Below, piece after piece: positions 45,705 through 55,251 of a DNA stretch of 64,000 bases. The stretch comes from Pseudomonas sp. UMAB-08 (GTDB taxonomy: Bacteria > Pseudomonadota > Gammaproteobacteria > Pseudomonadales > Pseudomonadaceae): NCBI RefSeq assembly GCF_900095225.1, contig NZ_LT607424.1:115713-179712 (forward strand), written 5' to 3'. The number at the start of each line of letters is the position of its first letter. Within the stretch, counting starts at the first letter, position 1. A program made the position numbers and the translations under genes. A model generated the notes under the pieces. The model worked only from the letters and a program-made list of their open reading frames with translations, was not told the origin of the DNA and did no database searches.

Positions 45705-47261
45705 ATGACGTACTCACGCGAGTTGTCTGCTCGTTACCTCGATCTCGCGAAAGTGCCTGTCTCCAAGGAGCACTTCGCCGGGGACGATATTCGCTTTTCC
45801 AACGAATACGAGGCATTGGAAACTGAGTTGGGCAAGGCCTACTCACTGCATGAGAACAGCCAGATCGACTGGCAAAAGGTCCTCGATGACAGCGAATTGA
45901 TCTTGCGTGATCACTCCAAAGACCTGCGTGTGGCGGTTTGGCTGGCGTGGGCCCTGTACCAAAAAGATTCGTTTGCAGGCTTGTTGGCAGGGTTCGGTCT
46001 GCTTCATCACCTTTGCAAAGATCACTGGGCGCTCCTGCACCCGCTCAAACCGCGTACCCGTATCGCTGCCTTCAATTGGTTGCTGCCGCGCCTTGAGCAG
46101 GTGTTGGCGGAGAGCGTGCCGATCAAAGAACAGTTGTCCCTGTTCAGGCGTCTGGTGGAGCACCTTGAGGGCCTGGATGCCGCGCTGACGCTGCACCTGG
46201 GCGACGATGCCCCGTTGTTGTTACCGATCCGGCGACGGCTGGCAGCCATGGTGCAGCGCGCAGCGAACAACCAGCCTGAGCCAGGGGCGATGGGTGCGGT
46301 GTTCGCTCAGGTGAAGCAGGCGGCCACTCAACTCTTCACCCCGGGTTCGCCCATCGACAATGAAAGGGATGCGCAAAAAGCCCTGCGCGTGCAGCTGGAA
46401 AATGCGCGGCCTTTGTGCGCCTGGTGGTTACGCCAGAAAGCCACCGACCTGCGTGCCTTGCGCCTTAATCGGACCCTGCTATGGCTGACGATTGAGGCGC
46501 TCCCGGAGCGCAACGCCGAACACATCACCGTTTTGCGCGGGCTGCCTGCGGACAGGCTGAAAAACTATCAAGAGCGCCTGGATCAAGGGCAGTACGCCGA
46601 TTTGCTCGTGGATCTGGAGGCCAGCCTTGCCGTCTCGCCGTTCTGGTTCGACGGTCAACGCATGGTGTGGGAGTGCCAGCAGCGGCTCAATGCCGATTTG
46701 GCCATGCGCGAAGTTGAAGTGCAGCTTTCGCTGTTGCTGCAGCGCTTGCCAGGAATAGTCGACCTGCGCTTTCACGACGGTGTGCCGTTTGCGGATGACG
46801 CTACGCGTAGCTGGATCAGTGCCCATGTGTTGGTGCATCTGCAAGCTGTCAATGCGCCCAGCACGGCGCAGAGCGATAGCAGTCAAGCCGTCTGGGAAGA
46901 CGCATTGCAAGACGTTTTGCCCGTTTTGCGCCGTGATGGCCTCAAGGCAGCCGTGCAGATTCTCAAGCAGGGCCTGCAGAGCGCCCATGGTGGAAGGGTG
47001 CGATTTTTCTGGCAATTGAGCCTCGCTCGGCTGTGTTACCAGGCCAAGAAGTACGAGCTGGCCAAGACCCAGTTAGAGACCCTCGATCAACAATTACGGG
47101 ATGCAGGCCTTGATGCCTGGGAGCCCGACCTTGCGCTGCAAGTGCTGCACCTCCTGTATAGCTGCTGCGAACTGTTGCCGCAAAACCAAGTGGTGCGAGA
47201 GCGCAAGGAAGATGTTTACCACCGGTTGTGCCACCTCGATCTTGAAGTAGTACTTCCCTAG
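45705..47261 (+). CDS. tssA: Type VI secretion protein TssA
   Basis: The 518-residue protein has the ImpA N-terminal domain (about 8-130, including LRVAVWLAWALYQKDSF) and a helical C-terminal region (about 370-518). TssA caps and guides growth of the sheath. The ATG at 45705 (MTYSRELSARYL) is chosen; a start nine codons upstream is less likely. It is the first gene of the operon. Confidence 0.93.
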   Translation: MTYSRELSARYLDLAKVPVSKEHFAGDDIRFSNEYEALETELGKAYSLHENSQIDWQKVLDDSELILRDHSKDLRVAVWLAWALYQKDSFAGLLAGFGLLHHLCKDHWALLHPLKPRTRIAAFNWLLPRLEQVLAESVPIKEQLSLFRRLVEHLEGLDAALTLHLGDDAPLLLPIRRRLAAMVQRAANNQPEPGAMGAVFAQVKQAATQLFTPGSPIDNERDAQKALRVQLENARPLCAWWLRQKATDLRALRLNRTLLWLTIEALPERNAEHITVLRGLPADRLKNYQERLDQGQYADLLVDLEASLAVSPFWFDGQRMVWECQQRLNADLAMREVEVQLSLLLQRLPGIVDLRFHDGVPFADDATRSWISAHVLVHLQAVNAPSTAQSDSSQAVWEDALQDVLPVLRRDGLKAAVQILKQGLQSAHGGRVRFFWQLSLARLCYQAKKYELAKTQLETLDQQLRDAGLDAWEPDLALQVLHLLYSCCELLPQNQVVRERKEDVYHRLCHLDLEVVLP

Positions 47262-47293
47262 GCCCTCGGGTCATAACCGCAAGGAGAAACACC

Positions 47294-47800
47294 ATGGCCA
47301 AAGAAGGCTCGGTAGCCCCTAAAGAACGCATCAACGTCACTTTCAAGCCCGCGCTTGGCAATGCTCAAGAAGAAATCGAGCTGCCGCTGAAGCTGCTGGT
47401 ACTGGGTGATTTCACCCAGCAAGCGGATGAACGCAAAGTTGAGGATCGCAAGCCGATCAGCATCGATAAAAACAACTTTGACGACGTGCTGGCCAACCAA
47501 AAACTGCGCCTGACGCTGAGCGTACCCAATCGTCTTCAGGAGGAGGGCGGCCCCGATGAGTTGGCGATCAACCTCGAGGTCAACTCGATGAAACATTTTG
47601 GGCCGGCCAACCTGATTGAGCAGATTCCAGAGTTGAAAAAGCTCATGGACCTGCGGGACGCGCTCGTGGCCCTCAAAGGCCCCTTGGGTAATGCGCCTGC
47701 CTTCCGAAAGGCTATCGAAGGTGTGCTCGCCGACGATGAAGCGCGCGCCCGTGTTCTGGGTGAACTGAACATGAACGCCGCCGCATCGCCGGACGCTTGA
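47294..47800 (+). CDS. tssB: Type VI sheath small subunit TssB
   Basis: The 168-residue protein (MAKEGSVAPKERINVTFKP) pairs with TssC to form the contractile sheath. It contains LKLLVLGDFTQQADERKVEDR, the family signature region. It has AAGGAG just upstream and is 28 nt before tssC. Confidence 0.96.
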   Translation: MAKEGSVAPKERINVTFKPALGNAQEEIELPLKLLVLGDFTQQADERKVEDRKPISIDKNNFDDVLANQKLRLTLSVPNRLQEEGGPDELAINLEVNSMKHFGPANLIEQIPELKKLMDLRDALVALKGPLGNAPAFRKAIEGVLADDEARARVLGELNMNAAASPDA

Positions 47801-47828
47801 GACCTCATCAGCAAAGGAAGCCACCTCT

Positions 47829-49304
47829 ATGAGCACTAAAGCTGCACAGCAAAAAAGTACTGAAACACTCGAAGGCGGCATTCTCGACCGCATCATCGCC
47901 GAGACCCGACTCAGCCCCAATGACGATGCGTACTTAATCGCCAAGCGCGGTGTATCGGCCTTCATCGAAGAGCTGCTCAAGCCGCAGAACAACGGCGAGC
48001 CTGTAAAGAAAGCCATGGTTGATCGCATGATCGCCGAGATCGATGCCAAGCTCAGCTGCCAGATGGACGAGATTCTGCACCACGCTGAATTCCAGGCGCT
48101 GGAAGCTTCATGGCGTGGTCTGCTGCTGTTGGTTGAGCGCACCAACTTCCGTGAAAACATCAAGATCCAGGTGCTTAACGTTTCCAAGCAAGACCTGCTG
48201 GATGATTTTGAAGACTCGCCGGAAGTTATGCAGTCGGGTCTTTACAAGCATGTTTATACCGCTGAATACGGTCAGTTCGGTGGCGAGCCCGTCGGCGCAA
48301 TCATCGCTAACTACTTCTTCTCGCCAAGTTCGCCCGATGTTAAAACCATGCAGTATGTTTCCAGCATTGCATGTATGGCGCACGCGCCGTTTATCGCGGC
48401 GGCGGGTCCGAAGTTTTTCGGTCTGGAAAGTTTTACTGGCTTGCCCGATCTGAAAGACCTTAAAGATCACTTTGGCGGTCCGCAATTCGCCAAATGGCAA
48501 AGTTTCCGTCAACAGGAAGACGCGCGTTATGTCGGCCTGACGGTGCCGCGCTTCCTGCTGCGTAATCCTTACGACCCTGAAGAAAATCCGGTGAAGACCT
48601 TTGTCTACAAAGAAAATGTCGCCACCAGTCACGAACACTATCTGTGGGGCAACACGGCCTACACATTTGCAACCAAGTTGACCGACAGTTTCGCCAAGTT
48701 CCGCTGGTGCCCGAACATCATCGGTCCACAGAGCGGGGGGGCGGTCGAAGATCTGCCGCTGCATCACTTCCACAGCATGGGTGAAATCGAAACCAAGATT
48801 CCAACTGAAGTATTAGTTTCTGACCGTCGTGAATATGAGTTGGCGGAAGAGGGCTTTATTTCCCTGACCATGCGCAAGGGTAGCGACAACGCTGCGTTCT
48901 TCTCGGCCAGTTCGGTGCAGAAGCCGAAGTTTTTTGGCAACAGTGAAGAAGACAAAACTGCGGAGCTGAATTACAAACTGGGTACCCAGCTGCCTTACAT
49001 GTTCATCATCAATCGTCTGGCGCATTACCTCAAAGTGCTGCAACGCGAACAACTGGGCTCCTGGAAGGAACGTACCGACCTTGAGCAAGAGTTGAACAAA
49101 TGGATTCGTCAGTACGTCGCAGACCAGGAAAACCCGAGCTCTGAAGTCCGTGGCCGCCGCCCGCTGCGTGCCGCAAAAATCGTCGTGAGCGACGTTGAAG
49201 GCGAGCCTGGCTGGTACCGCGTCAGCTTGAACGTGCGCCCGCACTTCAAATACATGGGGGCGGATTTCACCTTGTCGCTGGTCGGCAAGTTGGACAAAGA
49301 GTAA
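47829..49304 (+). CDS. tssC: Type VI sheath large subunit TssC
   Basis: The 491-residue sheath protein shows family blocks FQALEASWRGLLLLVERTN, VGAIIANYFFSPSSPD and the C-terminal beta strand region with RVSLNVRPHFKYMGADF. With TssB it forms the cylinder that contracts to eject the Hcp tube. The length is standard. Confidence 0.97.
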   Translation: MSTKAAQQKSTETLEGGILDRIIAETRLSPNDDAYLIAKRGVSAFIEELLKPQNNGEPVKKAMVDRMIAEIDAKLSCQMDEILHHAEFQALEASWRGLLLLVERTNFRENIKIQVLNVSKQDLLDDFEDSPEVMQSGLYKHVYTAEYGQFGGEPVGAIIANYFFSPSSPDVKTMQYVSSIACMAHAPFIAAAGPKFFGLESFTGLPDLKDLKDHFGGPQFAKWQSFRQQEDARYVGLTVPRFLLRNPYDPEENPVKTFVYKENVATSHEHYLWGNTAYTFATKLTDSFAKFRWCPNIIGPQSGGAVEDLPLHHFHSMGEIETKIPTEVLVSDRREYELAEEGFISLTMRKGSDNAAFFSASSVQKPKFFGNSEEDKTAELNYKLGTQLPYMFIINRLAHYLKVLQREQLGSWKERTDLEQELNKWIRQYVADQENPSSEVRGRRPLRAAKIVVSDVEGEPGWYRVSLNVRPHFKYMGADFTLSLVGKLDKE

Positions 49305-49317
49305 ACGGAGCGACGTC

Positions 49318-49725
49318 ATGACGGCATACGGCAGCCTTTTCGAGCGCCTTGGCGGCGACACCCATAAGCGAAGTGAATCAAGTCGCGAGGACTGCGCCAT
49401 GGACTCGGTGGCTGCCCACTTGGCAAAAATGCTCAGTACCCGTGCGGGCAGCGTGCAGACGCTGCCCGACTACGGGCTGCCGGACCTGAACAATATGAGC
49501 TTGAGCCTGCATGAATCCTTGAGTCAGGCCAGCTCGGCCATAGAGGGCTTCGTGAACGCGTATGAGCCGCGCCTGGCCGATGTGAAAGTCCATTCTCTCC
49601 CGAACGAGAACGACCCCTTAAGACTGGCATTCACTATTGAGGGCTTGCTTGAAGTGAATGGCATCAAGCGCCGGGTGAGTTTTTCCGCGCGCCTGAACAG
49701 CAATGGACAGGTCACGGTTAAGTAG
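49318..49725 (+). CDS. tssE: Type VI baseplate protein TssE
   Basis: The 135-residue protein belongs to the gp25-like lysozyme-fold family that anchors the sheath to the baseplate. LPDYGLPDLNNMSL is the conserved core. It lies 13 nt after tssC and is followed by 120 bp holding a parS site. Confidence 0.94.
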   Translation: MTAYGSLFERLGGDTHKRSESSREDCAMDSVAAHLAKMLSTRAGSVQTLPDYGLPDLNNMSLSLHESLSQASSAIEGFVNAYEPRLADVKVHSLPNENDPLRLAFTIEGLLEVNGIKRRVSFSARLNSNGQVTVK

Positions 49726-49755
49726 CAAGTCTCCTTTTTTATCAGCGAAAGCATG

Positions 49756-49771
49756 TGTTCCACGTGGAACA
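49756..49771. promoter_or_regulatory. parS: parS site between tssE and tssF
   Basis: TGTTCCACGTGGAACA is identical to the copy at 20265 and lies in the non-coding gap inside the type VI locus, about 25 kb from the origin boxes. It marks this locus as within the chromosome partition zone. Confidence 0.92.
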
Positions 49772-49845
49772 TTTTTTATCTGAAGCGGCACTGTCGCACC
49801 CGCAAAACTCAACCACGCAGTGTGCGTGCAGGAAGGTTATCGCCC

Positions 49846-51633
49846 GTGTCGTTTAATCAGTACTACCAAAACGAACTGAACGCACTGCGTCAGTTGGGCG
49901 GCGCTTTCGCTGAGCGTAACCCGGCGTTGGCGCCTTTTCTCGGGCAGAGCGGGCGTGATCCAGATGTGGAACGTCTGCTTGAGGGGTTTGCGTTTCTCAC
50001 CGGACGTCTGCGACAGAAACTCGATGATGAGCTGCCCGAGCTGACCCATTCGTTGATGTACCTGTTGTGGCCGAACTACATGCGGCCGTTACCGGCGTTC
50101 AGCATGTTGCAGTTCGACCCATTGAAGCAGGCGGGTCCGGCACTCTTGGCTGAACGCAATATGCATGTTGAAAGCCTGGCGCTTGATGGCGTGGTGTGTG
50201 GTTTCAGCACGTGCTACGCCACCGAGGTATTGGCCCTGAAGTTGGGCGCGTTGAACTATTCGGAAAATGGCGACGGCGCCCTGCTGACGCTGCGGCTGGA
50301 TATGACGTGTGACGGGCACCTTGGCGAGCTTGAGCTAAGCCGTCTTCGTCTGCATTTTGCGGGCGAACCCTACATCAGCCAAACGCTTCACCTCAGCCTG
50401 CTGCGCCACCTCGACAGTATCGAGGTGATTCCGCTGGACGCTAAACATGAGCACATGAAAGGCGAGGGTCACGACACGTTGTCATTCATGTTGCCGAGGG
50501 AAAACGTCCAGCCCGTCGGATTTGCCGAAGATGAGGCATTGATTCCTTACCCGCTGAACACCTTCCGCGGTTATCGGTATTTGCAGGAGTACTTCGCGTT
50601 CCAGGACAAGTTTCTGTTCGTTGACCTGTCCGGGCTGGATGTTCTCGGAGGTTTGCCAGAGGCCACACTCAAGCAAGCGCGGGGTGTCCTGCTGCGGTTC
50701 ACCATCAATAAAAACGGCATGCAGCGCCAGCGCCCTACGCTGAATAACGTGAAGTTGTATTGCACGCCCATCGCCAACCTGTTCAAGCACCATGCGTCGC
50801 CGATCAGGTTTGATGGCAGGGAAGACGAGTACCTGTTGCTACCCGATGAAAAGAATCGGGGGAACTATGGTGTGTTTTCCGTTGATCGCGTGAGCGCCAG
50901 TCACAAAGGCGAAGCTGATGCGAAGGTGTTCGTGCCCTTCGAGTCCTTCGAGCACGACCCCAGCTTCGATGTGCTACAGGCCCGTCCGCATTACAGCGTC
51001 AGGCAGCGTCAATCATTGCTGCACGAGGGGCTGGACACTTTCCTGAGCTTTGGCGTTCAGGGCTCGGACTGCTCTGACACAGTGTCCATCGAGCTGACCT
51101 GCACCAATCAGAATTTGCCGCGTCGGCTTAAGAGTGGGGATATCTGCGTGGCGGCGCCGGGCGCGCGTGAGTCCCTGACTTTTCGCAATATCCTCAGCCC
51201 GACGTCGAGTTATCCACCGCCCCTGGACAGCGACTTCTTGTGGAAGTTGATCAGCAACATGTCGCTGAACTACGTGTCCCTCGTCAACGTCAATGCGCTC
51301 AAGGTGATTCTCGAAACCTACGACCTGCCGCGCTATTACGACCAACAGGCACGTAACGCCAGCAAAACCCGCCTTAACGGTTTGAAGTCAATCAGCCACC
51401 AACCCGTTGACCGTCTACACCGCGGCTTGCCTCTGCGCGGTTTGCGCACGGAACTGGTCATGGATCCTAAAGGCTACGTTGGCGAAGGCGACATGTTCCT
51501 CTTCGCATCGGTGCTCAACGAGTTCTTCGCGCTCTACGCCAGCCTCAATTCGTATCACGAACTGCACGTGAAAAGCACACAGGGAGAGGAGTACCAATGG
51601 ACGCCACGAATGGGCCAGCAGCCCTTGCTTTAA
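49846..51633 (+). CDS. tssF: Type VI baseplate protein TssF
   Basis: The 595-residue baseplate component starts at a GTG (MSFNQYYQNELNALRQLG) preceded by AGGAAGG 9 nt upstream; longer frames would run through the parS site. Blocks LLEGFAFLTGRLRQKLDDE and YLLWPNYMRPLPAFSM are typical. With TssG, TssE and TssK it forms the wedge. It overlaps tssG by 37 nt. Confidence 0.95.
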   Translation: MSFNQYYQNELNALRQLGGAFAERNPALAPFLGQSGRDPDVERLLEGFAFLTGRLRQKLDDELPELTHSLMYLLWPNYMRPLPAFSMLQFDPLKQAGPALLAERNMHVESLALDGVVCGFSTCYATEVLALKLGALNYSENGDGALLTLRLDMTCDGHLGELELSRLRLHFAGEPYISQTLHLSLLRHLDSIEVIPLDAKHEHMKGEGHDTLSFMLPRENVQPVGFAEDEALIPYPLNTFRGYRYLQEYFAFQDKFLFVDLSGLDVLGGLPEATLKQARGVLLRFTINKNGMQRQRPTLNNVKLYCTPIANLFKHHASPIRFDGREDEYLLLPDEKNRGNYGVFSVDRVSASHKGEADAKVFVPFESFEHDPSFDVLQARPHYSVRQRQSLLHEGLDTFLSFGVQGSDCSDTVSIELTCTNQNLPRRLKSGDICVAAPGARESLTFRNILSPTSSYPPPLDSDFLWKLISNMSLNYVSLVNVNALKVILETYDLPRYYDQQARNASKTRLNGLKSISHQPVDRLHRGLPLRGLRTELVMDPKGYVGEGDMFLFASVLNEFFALYASLNSYHELHVKSTQGEEYQWTPRMGQQPLL

Positions 51634-52604
51634 GCGGGTTAAGCAAGGCCATACGCGAGTATTCGATCTTCCAGGCGGTGCCACAGATCATGGAACGGCT
51701 GCGTCAATCCAATGCCCCGATGAATGACGAGCAGTTGTATGACCTGCTGGAATTTCAGGCCAGCCCAAGTTTTGGTTTTCCTGGCAGCGATATCGACCGC
51801 GTGCAGTTCTTTGAAGAGCACGGGGTAATGCGGGCACGCCTGCGTCTTAACCTGGTCAGCCTGATGGGGTCGGCTTCGCCGCTGCCAGCCTTCTATGGCG
51901 AGCAAGCCTTGGGTGATCGCGAAGAAGGCAATTCGACGCGTGATTTCCTCGACCTTTTTCATCATCGATTGCAACGTTTGTTGCTACCGATCTGGCGCAA
52001 ATATCGCTATCACGCGCGTTTCGAAAGCAAGGCGCGGGACCCGTTTTCGGCACAGCTGTTCGCCTTGATCGGGCTGGGTGGTGAGGCCATTCGCGAGGCC
52101 GAGGAGCTGAACTGGAATCGGTTATTGCCTTACTTGGGCTTGCTCAGCCTGCGTGCTCATTCGGCGGCGCTGATTGAGTCCGTGCTGCGTTACTACTTCA
52201 AGCACGCCGAGCTGGTCATTGAACAGTGCGTCGAGCGCACCGTGCGGATTCGTGAAGAGCAACGCAATCGTCTTGGCGCCGCCAATAACCGACTGGGCGA
52301 GGACCTTGTGCTGGGCGAGCGAGTGCGCGATTGCGGCGGCAAGTTTCGCGTGCACGTCCGTGAACTGAGTTGGCAGAGCTTTCACGACTTTCTCCCCATT
52401 GGCACTGGCTACCAGCCGTTATGCGCGCTGGTGCGTTTCACCCTGCGAGACCCGCTTGATTACGACATTCGACTGGTACTGCGTCATGAAGAAATTCGTG
52501 AGCTACGCCTCGACCCGCAGAACGACTGCCGTCTTGGCTGGACCAGCTGGCTAGGACGCGAACGCGCCGACGGCATCGTCACCCTCGGCAGCAAAATTCA
52601 TTAA
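51597..52604 (+). CDS. tssG: Type VI baseplate protein TssG
   Basis: The 335-residue wedge protein carries the family pattern MGSASPLPAFYGEQAL and FLDLFHHRLQRLLLPIWRKYRY. The start lies inside tssF (37-nt overlap), so translation is coupled. It is followed by the ATPase gene after 12 nt. Confidence 0.94.
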   Translation: MDATNGPAALALSGLSKAIREYSIFQAVPQIMERLRQSNAPMNDEQLYDLLEFQASPSFGFPGSDIDRVQFFEEHGVMRARLRLNLVSLMGSASPLPAFYGEQALGDREEGNSTRDFLDLFHHRLQRLLLPIWRKYRYHARFESKARDPFSAQLFALIGLGGEAIREAEELNWNRLLPYLGLLSLRAHSAALIESVLRYYFKHAELVIEQCVERTVRIREEQRNRLGAANNRLGEDLVLGERVRDCGGKFRVHVRELSWQSFHDFLPIGTGYQPLCALVRFTLRDPLDYDIRLVLRHEEIRELRLDPQNDCRLGWTSWLGRERADGIVTLGSKIH

Positions 52605-52616
52605 GGACGCCTGATT

Positions 52617-55229
52617 ATGATCAACGTAGACCTGCAACAACTTATCCAGGCGTTGGACGCCGAAACCCGCCGCGATCTGGAAGGTTCTGCCGAGCGTTGT
52701 GTGGCCCGTGGCGGCAGCATGATTCTGGTCGAAGACCTGCTGCTGGCGCTGCTTGAACGGCCGCAGGGGTTGTTGGCGCGGGCACTGTTGGACGCACAGG
52801 TCGATGCCGGTGAGCTGGCTGCTGCATTGCAACCGCGAGTCGAGCACAGCGCTTCGCGCAATCCAGTGTTTGCGCCCGAATTGGTGCAATGGCTGCAAGA
52901 CGCCTTACTGGTTGCCAATCTGGAGCTGGGCCAGAGCCAAGTGGAGCAGGCCGCGTTGATTCTGGCACTGCTGCGTAACCCGATGCGTTATGCCGGCAGT
53001 CGTTATCAGGCACTGCTGGCCACGTTGGACGGTGATCGCCTGCGGGACTTTGCGTTGTCAGAAAAAGCCGAGCCGGACGCCGCCGGTAAACCCGCCGTAA
53101 CAGGTGAGTCACTGCTTGCACGCTTCACTCACAACCTGACTCAGCAAGCCCGTGACGGCAAGCTCGATCCGGTGTTGTGCCGTGATGGGGCTATTCGCCA
53201 GATGATCGATATCCTGGCTCGTCGGCGGAAAAACAACCCCATTGTGGTGGGTGAAGCGGGGGTCGGCAAAACCGCCATCGTTGAAGGGCTGGCCTTGCGC
53301 ATTGCGCGGGGCGAAGTGCCGCAGGCCCTCAAGGGCGTCGAATTGCTGTCGCTGGACATGGGCTTGCTGCAAGCCGGTGCCAGCGTCAAAGGTGAGTTCG
53401 AACGGCGCTTGAAAGGCGTGATTGATGAAGTCAAAGCATCACCCAAACCGATCACCCTGTTTATTGATGAGGCCCACACCTTGATCGGCGCGGGAGGCCA
53501 GGCGGGAGGCTCGGATGCCGCTAACCTGCTCAAGCCGGCGCTGGCCCGTGGTGAGTTACGCACCATCGCCGCGACCACCTGGGCCGAGTACAAAAAGTAT
53601 TTTGAAAAAGACCCGGCATTGGCGCGACGTTTCCAGCCGGTACGGCTGCATGAGCCGACGGTCAGTGAGGCAATCACTATTCTGCGTGGCCTGGCGCCGA
53701 TTTATGAAAAGAGCCACGGCATCTATCTGCGTGACGATGCGGTCGTGGCTGCGGCCGAATTGTCGGCGCGTTATCTCTCGGGACGACTGCTGCCGGACAA
53801 GGCTGTTGATGTGCTCGACACCGCGTGTGCCAGGGTGCGCATCAGCCTCGCCGCCGCGCCGGAATGTCTGGAGAAGGTGCGCAGCGAGTTGGCCGAAGGA
53901 GGGCGCCAACGCATTGCGTTGCGTCGCGATGCCGAGGCAGGACTGCTGATTGATCAAGACGCACTGAGCGTATTGGAAGAGCGCCTTGAAGAGGCCGAGC
54001 ACGAACAACAAGCGCTGGAAAAAAACTGGGGCGAACAACGGCAACTCGCTGAGCGCCTGCTTGAGTTGCGTCAGCAGTTGGCGCTGGCGCGTGCCGTGGA
54101 AAGCGATGACGTCGGTGCAACCACTGAGGATGCAGCCTCCGGTATAGCGGCCCTCGAAGCCGAATTGCAGGCAACCCATCGCACGCTGATTGAGGCGCAA
54201 GCGCTGGAACGACTGGTGAGTTTTGAGGTGTGCCCGCGCCAGGTTGCCGAAGTGATCAGCGCCTGGACGGGCGTGCCTTTGGCGCAGCTGGCGCGTGAAC
54301 ACAACGCCAGGGTTGCCAGCTTTGCCACCGATTTGCGCGCGCGGATTCGGGGGCAAGAGCAGGCGGTGCATGCACTGGATCGTTCGATGCGCGCTACCGC
54401 AGCCGGGCTGAACAAACCGGATGCACCGGTCGGGGTCTTCCTGTTGGTCGGTCCTAGCGGCGTGGGTAAAACCGAAACCGCGCTGGTGCTGGCGGACCTG
54501 CTATACGGCGGTGAGCGTTTTCTCACCACCATCAACATGTCTGAATTTCAGGAGAAACACACCGTTTCCCGCTTGATCGGTGCGCCACCTGGCTATGTCG
54601 GTTATGGCGAAGGCGGCATGCTAACCGAAGCCGTTCGGCAGAAGCCGTACTCGGTGGTGCTGCTCGACGAGGTCGAAAAAGCCGATCCCGACGTCCTGAA
54701 TCTGTTTTACCAAATATTCGACAAGGGCATCGCCAATGATGGCGAGGGGCGTGAAATCGACTTCCGCAACACGTTGATCCTGATGACCTCGAACCTGGCC
54801 AGCGAGCGTATCAATGCGCTCTGCAGCAACGGCAATCGTCCCACTGCCGAAGCGCTGGAAGAGGCGATTCGCCCGGTGCTCAGCCAGCACTTCAAACCGG
54901 CACTGCTGGCGCGGATGCGAGTGGTGCCTTACTACCCGGTCAGTGGCCCGGTATTGCGCGAACTGATCGAGATCAAGCTGCAACGTCTGGCCGAGCGTCT
55001 GACGCGACGCCGACTGGATTTCAGCCACTGTCAGGCGCTGGTCGATCATCTGGCCGAGCGCTGTACCCAGAGCGACAGTGGCGCGCGCCTGATCGACTAC
55101 TTGCTCGATTCCCACGTGCTGCCATTGATTGCCGACCGCCTGCTCGACGCCATGGCCGCAGGGGAATCACTCAAGCGGGTGCACGCGACCCTCGATGGTC
55201 ACGGTGCTGTCGTGTGCGAGTTTGCGTGA
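52617..55229 (+). CDS. tssH: Type VI sheath-recycling ATPase TssH (ClpV)
   Basis: The 870-residue double AAA+ protein has an N-terminal domain (about 1-150), Walker A GEAGVGKT, a coiled-coil middle domain (about 400-520) and second Walker A GPSGVGKT. It disassembles contracted sheaths. The N-terminal domain recognises TssC. The length and both ATP sites are intact. Confidence 0.97.
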   Translation: MINVDLQQLIQALDAETRRDLEGSAERCVARGGSMILVEDLLLALLERPQGLLARALLDAQVDAGELAAALQPRVEHSASRNPVFAPELVQWLQDALLVANLELGQSQVEQAALILALLRNPMRYAGSRYQALLATLDGDRLRDFALSEKAEPDAAGKPAVTGESLLARFTHNLTQQARDGKLDPVLCRDGAIRQMIDILARRRKNNPIVVGEAGVGKTAIVEGLALRIARGEVPQALKGVELLSLDMGLLQAGASVKGEFERRLKGVIDEVKASPKPITLFIDEAHTLIGAGGQAGGSDAANLLKPALARGELRTIAATTWAEYKKYFEKDPALARRFQPVRLHEPTVSEAITILRGLAPIYEKSHGIYLRDDAVVAAAELSARYLSGRLLPDKAVDVLDTACARVRISLAAAPECLEKVRSELAEGGRQRIALRRDAEAGLLIDQDALSVLEERLEEAEHEQQALEKNWGEQRQLAERLLELRQQLALARAVESDDVGATTEDAASGIAALEAELQATHRTLIEAQALERLVSFEVCPRQVAEVISAWTGVPLAQLAREHNARVASFATDLRARIRGQEQAVHALDRSMRATAAGLNKPDAPVGVFLLVGPSGVGKTETALVLADLLYGGERFLTTINMSEFQEKHTVSRLIGAPPGYVGYGEGGMLTEAVRQKPYSVVLLDEVEKADPDVLNLFYQIFDKGIANDGEGREIDFRNTLILMTSNLASERINALCSNGNRPTAEALEEAIRPVLSQHFKPALLARMRVVPYYPVSGPVLRELIEIKLQRLAERLTRRRLDFSHCQALVDHLAERCTQSDSGARLIDYLLDSHVLPLIADRLLDAMAAGESLKRVHATLDGHGAVVCEFA

Positions 55230-55251
55230 GGTGGGCGTGATGTTCACATAG

